From: an uncultured Methanosarcinales archaeon
Lineage (GTDB): Archaea > Halobacteriota > Methanosarcinia > Methanotrichales > Methanotrichaceae
Reading direction: 5' to 3'
NCBI GenBank assembly: GCA_903871465.1
Contig: CAIQHB010000039.1
Coordinates: 124,001-188,000, forward strand
Length of the DNA: 64,000 nt
Part shown: positions 8,507 to 16,484 of the stretch, in pieces
Layout of the letters: every line of letters begins with the position of its first letter
Position numbering within the stretch: the first letter of the stretch is position 1
Notes under the pieces: generated by a model
Told to the model about the DNA's origin: nothing
Seen by the model: the letters and a program-made list of their open reading frames with translations, nothing else
The model's database searches: none
Position numbers and translations under genes: made by a program

Positions 8507-9433
8507 CTAGCCTCCCGACGCGCAACGCAATCCCAGCTTAATCTTTTCGCAAATTTCAAGATTTTTCAGGGCTTCTTCCGGCGTGACCGGGAATCTCTTG
8601 CCGGATCTGGCGCAGTCCAAAAAGGTCTTCAGCTCAACCTTTAGCGGCTCAACCTTATTGACCAGAACCTTTTCGATGATGTTCTCTTGCAGGTATCGCT
8701 CATTCTCTACGCCGTATTTCCCAGGCTTTCGATAGATATAGACCTCCTGGGTCATGAAATCGCCCTCTGTTGTAAAGTCCTCGGCCTCGACGTAAAAGGT
8801 TCGGAACTTCTTAGAGGAGAGACGGCTGGCGGAGATGGATACAACCGAGTCGCTAAAGACCACCATGGCCTCGCAAACGTTACGGCTGCCGGCAGAGTAA
8901 ATCTTATAGTCATTTTCGTCCTTGAACAGGACATTGAAGACAATATCAATATCGTGGATCATGAGATCCTCTACCACCGAGGCATCCGTGATGCGGCTTG
9001 ATGTGGGGTTATGCCGCTTAATGGATACGTAATCCGGCCGCTCGGCGATCTTTCTAATCTCTTCCACGATGGGGTTAAACCTCTCGATGTGGCCTACACC
9101 AACAGTGATCTCTTTACCCTGAGCAAGTTCGAGCAGCCTTGCTCCCTCATCGACCGTCAAGGTGATGGGCTTCTCGATCAGGCAGTCTGTGCCGGCGTTA
9201 ATGACTTTCTTGGCCGTTTCAAAGTGGTACCTGGTGGGAACACAGATGCTGATTGCCTCTGCTTTGCCTAGCAGCTCATCCTCTGTGCTGCAGATGGTGG
9301 CGAACTCCTTCATACGTTCTGCGTTTTCAGGAACCGGGTCATAGATGTAAACCGTATCCACTCCTTTCAGCTCTGAGTAGACGCGCACATGGTTTCTGCC
9401 CATGACGCCGACGCCGATGACACCAACATCCAT
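8507..9433 (-). CDS. Gfo/Idh/MocA oxidoreductase, WbpB-like UDP-aminosugar-uronate 3-dehydrogenase
   Basis: A 308-residue NAD(P)-dependent dehydrogenase. The nucleotide-binding motif GVGVMG is at 7-12 and the family-typical EKP triad (Glu87-Lys88-Pro89, in LIEKPITLT) follows. The middle contains VGHIERFNP, RITDASVVEDLMIHDIDI, the pattern of the Gfo/Idh alpha-beta domain. It sits between an aminotransferase and an acetyltransferase, exactly as WbpB-WbpE-WbpD do in function, so oxidation of C3 of UDP-GlcNAcA to the 3-keto sugar is the likely job. Its start follows the aminotransferase stop by 2 bases. Confidence 0.88.
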   Translation of the reverse strand: MDVGVIGVGVMGRNHVRVYSELKGVDTVYIYDPVPENAERMKEFATICSTEDELLGKAEAISICVPTRYHFETAKKVINAGTDCLIEKPITLTVDEGARLLELAQGKEITVGVGHIERFNPIVEEIRKIAERPDYVSIKRHNPTSSRITDASVVEDLMIHDIDIVFNVLFKDENDYKIYSAGSRNVCEAMVVFSDSVVSISASRLSSKKFRTFYVEAEDFTTEGDFMTQEVYIYRKPGKYGVENERYLQENIIEKVLVNKVEPLKVELKTFLDCARSGKRFPVTPEEALKNLEICEKIKLGLRCASGG

Positions 9434-9435
9434 GC

Positions 9436-10536
9436 TCAGGCCTCGAAGCTGTCAATGGTCTCGGCGATGTACGTGAGATCCGATGGGCTCAAAGAAGGAT
9501 GCACAGGCAGGCTCATCACCCGGCGAGCGACGTCCTCAGATACGGGACACCTTTCCCCTCCGTAGCCCAATTCCCGGTAGAGAGGCTGCTCATAAACAGC
9601 TTTGGGATAATGGACGGCCGATGCAATTCCCTTTGCTTGAAGGCGCTCCATGAGCTTCTCCCTGGAGACTGGGAAGCTATCCTCCAGCCGGACTACATAT
9701 TGATTGTAGACATGCCGGACGTTGCTCGCTCTATATGGTGTGGTCAGCCCTTTGATCTTGATATTCTGGTTGAGGCGTTCTGCGTTTTCGATCCGCTTAG
9801 CGACAAAACCTTCCAATCGCTTGAGCTGCAAGAGACCGATGGCTCCCTGCAGGTTCATCATCCTGTAGTTGTACCCCAGGGCGACGTGATTGTATTTTCC
9901 CGTGTCTCCGTGGTTACGCAGCAGGCGCAGACGAGCGGCCAGAGCATCATCATTGGTGGTGACCATGCCACCTTCGCCCGTGGTCATATTCTTGGTGGGA
10001 TAAAAAGAGAAGCATCCTGTGCCGAAAGAGCCCACTTTCTTTCCTTCGAACTCTGCACCGTGAGCCTGGGCGCAGTCTTCCACCAGAGCGATATTGCGAT
10101 CCTCACAGATCTGCGTTACGGCTTTAAGGTCGAAGGGCTGGCCGTAGAGGTGAACGCCAATAACCGCTCGTGTCCTGGGAGTTATCTTCTCCAAAAGGTC
10201 ATCTGGGTCGATGTTGAAGGTTTTTGCATCCACATCTGCAAAGACGGGTTTCGCGCCCTGGTAAAGGATGCAGTTGGCAGTTGCGATGAAGGTGAATGCG
10301 GGCCCGATGACTTCGTCGTTGGGCCCGAGTCCCAGTGCCTTCAGAGCCAGGTCCAGGGCGACGGTGCCGTTGCTGACTGCAATGGAGTTCCGGACGTTCA
10401 GGTATTTCGAGAACTCCTCTTCAAAATGTTTGACCGTCTCACCCTGGGTGAGCATGCCGCTCCTCAGCACCTCTCCCACGGCTTCGACTTCCTCTTCGCC
10501 TATGATGGGCTTTGCTATGGAAATAAAATCTCTCAT
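9436..10536 (-). CDS. DegT/DnrJ/EryC1/StrS aminotransferase (WbpE-like)
   Basis: A 366-residue PLP aminotransferase for nucleotide 3-keto (or 4-keto) sugars. The internal-aldimine lysine is Lys182 in FYPTKNMTTGEGG. Other family marks are SNGTVALDLAL, GPAFTFIATAN, VHLYGQPFD and VEDCAQAHGA. The ATG at 10536 is preceded at proper spacing by AAAGGAGATC, so the TTG one codon earlier is not used. It is the first gene of the leftward run of five nucleotide-sugar genes and likely makes the 3-amino group that the WbpD-like enzyme acetylates. Confidence 0.92.
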   Translation of the reverse strand: MRDFISIAKPIIGEEEVEAVGEVLRSGMLTQGETVKHFEEEFSKYLNVRNSIAVSNGTVALDLALKALGLGPNDEVIGPAFTFIATANCILYQGAKPVFADVDAKTFNIDPDDLLEKITPRTRAVIGVHLYGQPFDLKAVTQICEDRNIALVEDCAQAHGAEFEGKKVGSFGTGCFSFYPTKNMTTGEGGMVTTNDDALAARLRLLRNHGDTGKYNHVALGYNYRMMNLQGAIGLLQLKRLEGFVAKRIENAERLNQNIKIKGLTTPYRASNVRHVYNQYVVRLEDSFPVSREKLMERLQAKGIASAVHYPKAVYEQPLYRELGYGGERCPVSEDVARRVMSLPVHPSLSPSDLTYIAETIDSFEA

Positions 10537-10712
10537 CAAGATCTCCTTTCAACCTTGATTCTCGTCATTCAATTCTATGCTCATCCTCTGCCTTCAAAAG
10601 GCTTGTCGTATCTCTGAGCCATAAGTAAATTGACATCTATCGGATCCGATTCAATGCCGTTTTCAGAAAGCCCCGGGTTTCCGGCCTGAGATGATGGCCA
10701 ATGCCCTGGAGC

Positions 10713-11918
10713 TCAGCTCTTCCTCTCTTTTGAGGCCAGGCCCCGGATAATTGCGGCCGGCGACCCCCAAAAGCCGGACTCGATGACCGTTCCCGGGTAG
10801 ATGGTGGTATTAATCCCGGTCTGTACCTCATCGCCCATGATAACCCCCAATTTGCGCCGCCCACTGTTCGTCTTCTGACCCTTGATGTACGACTTTATGT
10901 TGCCGCCATCGTGGCGCAGATTGGAGCAGACGGTTCCAGCGCCGAAGTTACATCTCTCGCCGATGACGCTGTCGCCCAGATAGGAGAGATGACCTATCTT
11001 GGTGCCGTTCATGATGGCGCTGTTCTTGACCTCCACAGCGTTTCCCACCCGGACGTTGTTGCCGATGCACGTCGTGGGCCGGATGTAGCAGTTAGGTCCG
11101 ATATCGCAGTTCTCTCCAATCAGAACCGGGCCTACGATATAGGCTCCAGATCGGACGGTGGTACCCTGGCCGATGGATACATTCCCCAGCAACGTCGCCC
11201 CGGGCTCAACCTTGCCCAGGATTCCGGGCAACACATCCGGGAGCAGAACCGCATTCGCGGCCAGGATGTCCCAGGGCCTGCCGATCTCCAGCCAGCTCTT
11301 GAGCTCTACTATCCTGATCGACTCCCGAGCTGCAGCCCTGTTCAGTGCATCGGTCAGCTCGTACTCACCGCGAACCGATTTGGGTAGAGTTCGCAGGTCG
11401 TCGAAGATGCTTCTCTTGAATAGATAGATCCCGGCATTGGCCAGATTGGAAGGAGGTTTGTCGCTCTTCTCCACTACGGATCGAAAGATGCCTTCCTCCT
11501 GGATGAAGACGCCGTATCGCGTCGGATCATCGACTTCGATAGCCGAGACAGCCATGCCGCTCGCAGCCATACTCTGCAGGGAGCCGACATCCGGAAGGAC
11601 GTCGCCGTTTAAAACCATGAACCGATCCGCGGCCTCGCTTTCGGCTGCCATCAGAGCATGGCCCGTGCCCAATTGCCTCTCCTGGACGGCATAATCGATC
11701 CTCACGCCCAGGCGGCTGCCGTCGCCGAAGTGGGGCCGGATGTATTCTGCACCGTATCCCACTACTATTACGAAGCTGTCCAGGCCTGCTGCTCGTGCCC
11801 GGAGGACGATGTGCTCCAAGAGGGGCTTTCCTGCCACGGGAAGCATGACCTTGGGCCGATGGGCTGTGAGCGGCCTCATCCGGCTCCCCTCACCGGCGGC
11901 GAGAATGATCGCTTGCAT
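10713..11918 (-). CDS. glmU: Bifunctional sugar-1-phosphate nucleotidylyltransferase/acetyltransferase (GlmU/ST0452-like)
   Basis: A 401-residue enzyme expected to make UDP-GlcNAc from glucosamine-1-phosphate. The N-domain has LAAGEGSRMRPLTAHRPKVM and VLNGDVLPD. The C-terminal beta-helix (about 245-395) keeps the acetyltransferase features absent from the paralog at 1476: GHLSYLGDSVIGERCNFGAG, SNLRHDGG and GVIMGDEVQTG. A GGAG motif lies 7 bases before the ATG. It stands 177 bases upstream of the aminotransferase gene, same strand, so it may be transcribed with it or from its own promoter at about 11951. It supplies the precursor for the Wbp-type pathway. Confidence 0.93.
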   Translation of the reverse strand: MQAIILAAGEGSRMRPLTAHRPKVMLPVAGKPLLEHIVLRARAAGLDSFVIVVGYGAEYIRPHFGDGSRLGVRIDYAVQERQLGTGHALMAAESEAADRFMVLNGDVLPDVGSLQSMAASGMAVSAIEVDDPTRYGVFIQEEGIFRSVVEKSDKPPSNLANAGIYLFKRSIFDDLRTLPKSVRGEYELTDALNRAAARESIRIVELKSWLEIGRPWDILAANAVLLPDVLPGILGKVEPGATLLGNVSIGQGTTVRSGAYIVGPVLIGENCDIGPNCYIRPTTCIGNNVRVGNAVEVKNSAIMNGTKIGHLSYLGDSVIGERCNFGAGTVCSNLRHDGGNIKSYIKGQKTNSGRRKLGVIMGDEVQTGINTTIYPGTVIESGFWGSPAAIIRGLASKERKS

Positions 11919-11950
11919 TGTATCTCCTGCCGAATTGAGGTGCGTGAGAG

Positions 11951-11960
11951 CTTAAAAATG
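11951..11960. promoter_or_regulatory. TATA-like element between divergent genes
   Basis: The stretch cttaaaaatg is A/T-rich on both strands in the 94-base gap between the glmU-like gene (leftward, start 11918) and the hypothetical gene (rightward, start 12013). Its spacing of about 35 bases to the leftward start fits an archaeal TATA box with a short leader. For the rightward gene the spacing is longer and a second A/T-rich run near 11970-11990 may serve instead. Confidence 0.35.
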
Positions 11961-12012
11961 CTTTTGTAAAAAAACCGAAAAGGCTTTAGAGTTATTTGCC
12001 CCTACTACATGC

Positions 12013-12690
12013 ATGTTGGATGAGTTCATTCGTTACTCGGCATTGCAGCGCGATCAATTGCCTCTGGCCTCGCTTCTGGTCTACCTGAAGCGAAAGGGAG
12101 GTTTTGTGCAGCTCAACCAGATCTGGCGGGAGCTGGGGCCCACCGGCGGAGGCCCCTTCTGGAACCAGACCACTCTTATCAATAAACTCGATAAGCTGGA
12201 GCGCATGGAGGTCGTTTCCATGGAACGCAGGATCCTCCCATCGCCTCGCGCCGAGTCCAAGAAAAAGACCAACACCTTCTATCGGCTCAGTCCTGCCACA
12301 CCGCTCTACCCATACATATTCGGCATGCTCAAGATCTACAAGGAGGAGCCGGACAAGTACTCATCCCAGCTGGTGGATAAGCCACTCGATCATTTATGCG
12401 ATCTGGCAGGAAAATCCAGCGCTAGCGACCAATTGATCGGAAGAGAGCTGGAGGTGGCCAGGGAATTGATCGCTGAGGTCTTCTCAGTAGGGGGCGACGA
12501 AGTAAAGAGGATGATCAAGGAGAGGATGATCCGCAAAGGCACAATCAAGGATCGAGATCGCAGAAAGAATCTCTTGGAGAATATTCAAGAAGGACCAAAA
12601 AAAGAGCCGACTACGGATGCCTCCAAAATCCGTAAGCCTTCCCGAAAGAGAGTGAAAATCGAATCCGCTCCCGAAGAAGAAGCGGGGTAG
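12013..12690 (+). CDS. Hypothetical protein with a winged-helix-like N-terminal region
   Basis: A 225-residue protein I do not recognise. Residues about 20-80 look like a winged helix-turn-helix: LASLLVYLKRKGGFVQLNQI, then a helix NQTTLINKLDKLERMEVVSM and a possible wing. This is followed by a glycine-poor linker, a helical region about 105-175, and a highly basic, low-complexity tail (about 180-220, many Lys/Arg, ending in an acidic patch). There is no signal peptide or membrane segment. A DNA- or RNA-binding role is plausible but not shown. No clear Shine-Dalgarno precedes the ATG. It is convergent with the AOR gene. Confidence 0.7.
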   Translation: MLDEFIRYSALQRDQLPLASLLVYLKRKGGFVQLNQIWRELGPTGGGPFWNQTTLINKLDKLERMEVVSMERRILPSPRAESKKKTNTFYRLSPATPLYPYIFGMLKIYKEEPDKYSSQLVDKPLDHLCDLAGKSSASDQLIGRELEVARELIAEVFSVGGDEVKRMIKERMIRKGTIKDRDRRKNLLENIQEGPKKEPTTDASKIRKPSRKRVKIESAPEEEAG

Positions 12691-12704
12691 CCAGCTCTCA
12701 GTAG

Positions 12705-14441
12705 TTAGCTCCACCCTCTCTTCTTCCGATAAATCCTTAGCATCTCTTCCACGGTCTCGGGAGTTACGCTGCCTGAGAGGGAAACCGTCTCATAGAACCT
12801 TTTGGGTACCCGGACATGAGAGAGGTCGAAGCCCTCTTGCACTTTGAATTTATATTTCTCCTCGAAGATCCGCTTTCCCAGGTCCTGCAGCTCTTCCCCG
12901 GTCTTGACGATGCCAACGGCACCTAAAGAGTCGATTATGTTCTCCTCGGTGTAGACGCCCCGCGCAAATAGACAGCCTACCAGGCTGTTGAAGACGCCGC
13001 GGGAGTTGTCCTCTCGGATGAGTTCGTCCACCATTCTTTCCGGGTCCATTGGCTTCTTGGCCGCCTTCTGGTCTATGCTGTACCCGGCATTGTCCAGGTG
13101 AGAGTGACGTACTCCTACCAGCTGGCCAACAATGGACGCGGGTCCGGTGTGGTAGCCGGAGACCTCATTTTTTCCCAGAGCCATGGCAAAATCCCGGCCG
13201 CCATACTTTTCGGCAGCATAATCCACGCCCCTGGCAAGAGCCTGATAGAACTCATTAGGTGCCGTGACGATGTTCTCCAGTGCCCGGGAGTAACCTTCTA
13301 CATTGTTCCACTGCATCGGCACATCCAACGTCTCGCTGGTCGTGATGAGCCCTTTTTCCAGGGCCTCGGTTGCCCAGGAAAGGACCACTCCTGCAGACAT
13401 AACATCCAGTCCCGTCCTCTCGCAGACATCGATCAGTTGCAGTATTCCTTCCGCCGACTCGACTCCCAGGTTCGAGCCCAGGGAATAGATGGGCTCGTAG
13501 TCGTAGGAGACCTTCCGGACCTCGAACTCGTGATGGGTGGAAAAAGCCGACTTCAGGGCGGCAATATGCACGCATCCGATGGGGCACCCGGCGCAGGAGA
13601 GCCTTCGAAAAAGATATTTTTCGGCAAACATCTCTCCACTTATCTTCTCCCCTTCCGGGAAGCTGGAGAGAATGAAGTTCTTGGTGGGCAGTCCTTTGAG
13701 CCAGTTGAGTACATTGATATTCACGGAGGTCCCAATATCATGGTACTTCTCCATCACATCCGTCTGAACCGCGGTCTTGTAGAGGCGGTTGTATACCTCT
13801 TTGTACCTCCTGGCATCCGGTACATCGACATGCTCCGTACCAGAGATCACCAGTGCTTTAAGCCTCTTCGAGCCGAAAGTGGCCCCAAGGCCCAGCCGTC
13901 CAAAGTGCCGGTAAGTGTCCACCACCACCCCAGCATACCGAACAAGTCTCTCACCGGCTGGCCCAATGCGAATAATGGACCTGCGGCCAACCCCTGTCTC
14001 GTGCTCGCGCAGGACCACGCCCGTGGTCTGGGCATCGATGCCCCATATCGATGTAGCGTCTTTGATCTCGACTTTGCTATCGTTTATGGAGATATAGCTG
14101 GGTCGATCTGCCCGGCCCCGGATGACAATGGCCTCGTGGCCTGCGAACCTCATGGCCAGGGAGAGCCTCCCACCAGCATAGGACTCGCCTAATTCGCCGG
14201 TAAGGGGCGATTTGAATGTTGCTACGGTCTTGGTGGCCACGGGAAAGATGCCGTTCAGCGGGCCGATGGAGAGGATTATGGGCGCCTCTGGCGAGAGCGG
14301 GTCCGTGCCGGAAGGACACTCTTCCTGAAGCAGTTTGATCCCTGCGCCGGTGCCGCCCATCCAGTCTTCGAAGAGTTCTTGCCTCTCCTGGATAAAGGAC
14401 TCGCCGCTTGTCAAATCGATGTAAAGAACTTTTCGCAGCAT
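12705..14441 (-). CDS. aor: Aldehyde:ferredoxin oxidoreductase (tungsten/molybdopterin AOR family)
   Basis: A 578-residue AOR-family enzyme that oxidises aldehydes to acids with ferredoxin. It begins MLRKVLYIDLTSGES, with GGTGAGIKLL and SIGPLNGIFPVA in the pterin-binding first domain and ATKTVATFKSPLTGELGESY. The [4Fe-4S] ligands are the C..C...C of LSCAGCPIGC plus a C-terminal Cys in LVGCLFARG. Two ATGs are 6 bases apart: the one at 14447 forms ATGA with the ferredoxin stop but has GGGAGG immediately adjacent, while the one at 14441 has GGGAGG at normal spacing, so 14441 is chosen. It is coupled to a four-cluster ferredoxin gene upstream, its likely electron acceptor subunit. Confidence 0.92.
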   Translation of the reverse strand: MLRKVLYIDLTSGESFIQERQELFEDWMGGTGAGIKLLQEECPSGTDPLSPEAPIILSIGPLNGIFPVATKTVATFKSPLTGELGESYAGGRLSLAMRFAGHEAIVIRGRADRPSYISINDSKVEIKDATSIWGIDAQTTGVVLREHETGVGRRSIIRIGPAGERLVRYAGVVVDTYRHFGRLGLGATFGSKRLKALVISGTEHVDVPDARRYKEVYNRLYKTAVQTDVMEKYHDIGTSVNINVLNWLKGLPTKNFILSSFPEGEKISGEMFAEKYLFRRLSCAGCPIGCVHIAALKSAFSTHHEFEVRKVSYDYEPIYSLGSNLGVESAEGILQLIDVCERTGLDVMSAGVVLSWATEALEKGLITTSETLDVPMQWNNVEGYSRALENIVTAPNEFYQALARGVDYAAEKYGGRDFAMALGKNEVSGYHTGPASIVGQLVGVRHSHLDNAGYSIDQKAAKKPMDPERMVDELIREDNSRGVFNSLVGCLFARGVYTEENIIDSLGAVGIVKTGEELQDLGKRIFEEKYKFKVQEGFDLSHVRVPKRFYETVSLSGSVTPETVEEMLRIYRKKRGWS

Positions 14442-14443
14442 TT

Positions 14444-14983
14444 TCATCCTCCCGAGACAGGGACCTCTTCCAGTTCCAGAACGCCATGAGGACAGAAGTC
14501 CACACAGGCACCACAGTGGATGCATTTGATAGGCATTTTCTCTTTTCCTAAGGAGATGGCGCCAACCAGGCAGGCCTCTTCGCATTTTCCGCAGCCCGTG
14601 CATAGATCCTTATGGAAGACCACTCTGCCGTCCGGCATCTTCTCCAATGCATGCACGGGGCAGGCTCTGGCACAGGGTGGATCCATGCAGCCGCGACAGA
14701 CCACGACTCGAAAGTCGCCTTCGATTCCGCCCTGGGTTTGGACCTTGATGGCGCTATCCTGGAGAGAGACGGTGCCCCTGCGAATTCTGCTGCAGGCGAA
14801 CATGCATCCCAGGCAGCCTATGCAGCGCTCAGGATGGGCCACCTTCAGGCGGCGGCGCATCTTGGGTTTATGAGCGGCAGCTTCTGTCACCTCTGGAGTG
14901 AGTCTCAAAGCCTCTTTCTCAGGCGTACTCGGGTTTCTTGCCTCCATTTCTGTCTCGTCTTTTGCCCCTGCCAAATCCGCCAC
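14444..14983 (-). CDS. 16-cysteine ferredoxin-type electron carrier, AOR partner
   Basis: An iron-sulfur protein of about 180 residues with four complete Cys quartets: CIGCLGCMFAC, CRGCMDPPCARAC, CTGCGKCEEAC and CIHCGACVDFC, enough for four [4Fe-4S] clusters. This resembles the HycB/DmsB-type electron-transfer subunits. A variable, charged N-terminal stretch of about 50 residues precedes the first motif. The start is uncertain: GTG at 14983 has GAGGTGA upstream at good spacing; GTG at 14995 and ATG at 14947 are alternatives. The gene ends 3 bases before the favoured AOR start, so the pair is an operon; it likely carries electrons between AOR and a soluble ferredoxin. Confidence 0.88.
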   Translation of the reverse strand: MADLAGAKDETEMEARNPSTPEKEALRLTPEVTEAAAHKPKMRRRLKVAHPERCIGCLGCMFACSRIRRGTVSLQDSAIKVQTQGGIEGDFRVVVCRGCMDPPCARACPVHALEKMPDGRVVFHKDLCTGCGKCEEACLVGAISLGKEKMPIKCIHCGACVDFCPHGVLELEEVPVSGG

Positions 14984-15131
14984 TTTTCGGTTCACCTCTT
15001 TTCCGCCTCAGAGTTCTATTATATTAATGCGCGGCAAACTATAAAGAACCCCAGCTTGGCGGATGGAAAAATATAGAAAATCAAATTAAAACGAAGACTA
15101 AATTAAAATAAATCGAAAAAGATGCGGATGA

Positions 15132-16247
15132 CTATTCCGTATCTACGAACCTTTTCGCCAGGACTTTCATGACATGAGGGAGCGTGGTGTATTCCATGTC
15201 CTCCATGGGCAGTCTCCCCGGCTCGAAGGGGCCGTGCGCCCTCATGTAGTCCGTGATCTCCAGACACCTCTGCCGGGTTCGGTCAAAGGCCACATCCTTG
15301 AAAAGATCGACCGGTCCCACGAAGTTGCCATAAGCCATCTGGAAGCCGGCTGCAATGACACGGGGCGGACCATCGAACCTGGTAGGATGTGCCGTCTCAA
15401 AGGAGCAGGGCATGAGCGGACCATTGTGGCTGCCTCGCATCCATCCGCTGACGAGGTGCCCGAGCGCGAAGGGCTCCAGCACCTCGCCCAGGGCCGGCAG
15501 GCCGGACTGACATCTGACCAGAGCTACAGGATCATCCTTGCCCACGTACGTTCCAGCCGTTTGGAAGAGCTTCTCCGTGCTCACCACGGCGACGGCCTCC
15601 TGCTCGGATATCTTGCTGTTCGGCTTGCAGAAGACTCTCTTGATCACATAGCGGCTTTTGGCGCCGATCAAGGCTAACAGATCATACATTTCCGCGGGGC
15701 AGTCCATGAAGACCTTCTTGTGCTCCATGATATCCCAGACCTCAAAGGTGAAACCGTGATGGCAGGCGGGATCGATGACCAGGCCGGCGGTATTGAAGGG
15801 ATCCGCAAAGATCTTGAAAATTGGCAGATTAAAGGCACCGGGCTCAGTCTTGTCCATCATGAAGGCGACGACTGGCTCGCTGGTGCGTTCATTGATCTCC
15901 ATCTCTGCCACGCCCGGTCCCATGCCCCGGATGTTGCCGCTGAAGGCATCCGCCAGCAAGTCCTGTCCGGCGCCGTAGAGCTTGAGCTTCTTGGCAACCT
16001 CGGTGGCCTCCTCGAAGGTCTCCCAGGCTAGGGCATGGATTTCACCGTTATCGCAGCCCTTATTGTGGCTCATAAGCAGCTCGAGATCGTCGCCGCAGGC
16101 CAGCACTCTAAAGTCTGTCAAAGCGCCTGCTTTCTTTGCCTCTGCAAGCTTTGACTCCGCAGTTTCGATCAAAGCGGGATGGACCGAAGAGTGGCCGGGG
16201 TAGCCGCCTACATCGGCTTTTATAAGGCTGATTGTTATCTTTGTCAT
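15132..16247 (-). CDS. Fructose-1,6-bisphosphate aldolase/phosphatase (class V FBPase)
   Basis: A 371-residue bifunctional gluconeogenic enzyme of archaea: it condenses triose phosphates to fructose-1,6-bisphosphate and dephosphorylates it to fructose-6-phosphate. The N-terminus TKITISLIKADVGGYPGHS is diagnostic. GNIRGMGPG, IDPACHHGF and YVGKDDPVALVR follow; Lys237 in the last is a good candidate for the Schiff-base lysine by family comparison. Length is normal. The upstream gap (16248-16484) has A/T-rich TATA-like sequence near 16300-16312, so it has its own promoter. It lies beside two other FBP-metabolising genes and a broken copy of its own central segment at 18985-19090. Confidence 0.97.
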   Translation of the reverse strand: MTKITISLIKADVGGYPGHSSVHPALIETAESKLAEAKKAGALTDFRVLACGDDLELLMSHNKGCDNGEIHALAWETFEEATEVAKKLKLYGAGQDLLADAFSGNIRGMGPGVAEMEINERTSEPVVAFMMDKTEPGAFNLPIFKIFADPFNTAGLVIDPACHHGFTFEVWDIMEHKKVFMDCPAEMYDLLALIGAKSRYVIKRVFCKPNSKISEQEAVAVVSTEKLFQTAGTYVGKDDPVALVRCQSGLPALGEVLEPFALGHLVSGWMRGSHNGPLMPCSFETAHPTRFDGPPRVIAAGFQMAYGNFVGPVDLFKDVAFDRTRQRCLEITDYMRAHGPFEPGRLPMEDMEYTTLPHVMKVLAKRFVDTE

Positions 16248-16484
16248 CTCAATCCCATCTGATGCCCTTTGGCGAATATTGCTGATTTATCTTTATTAAG
16301 CGTTATATTATGGCTTTTGACTCTTAAGCCTAATTGTGTGCAGTCCTGAATGTAGCCATGCCAATCTATCCGGACTTTGCATATAGTGGATTTCCATTAA
16401 AGAACGCGGCTGAGAATTCCCCAGAACATCTGCAATTTTTTTCCAATACAGCCGCTTTCATAATGGCGTCACTCTGCGATTGCT

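Noticed and set aside
9499-10617. A 372-codon rightward open frame opposite the WbpE-like aminotransferase gene
   Set aside because: It is the antisense of a gene with clear PLP-enzyme motifs; its own protein has no family resemblance and odd composition.
13098-14192. A 364-codon rightward open frame opposite the AOR gene
   Set aside because: Shadow of AOR; the sense strand has the cofactor and cluster motifs.
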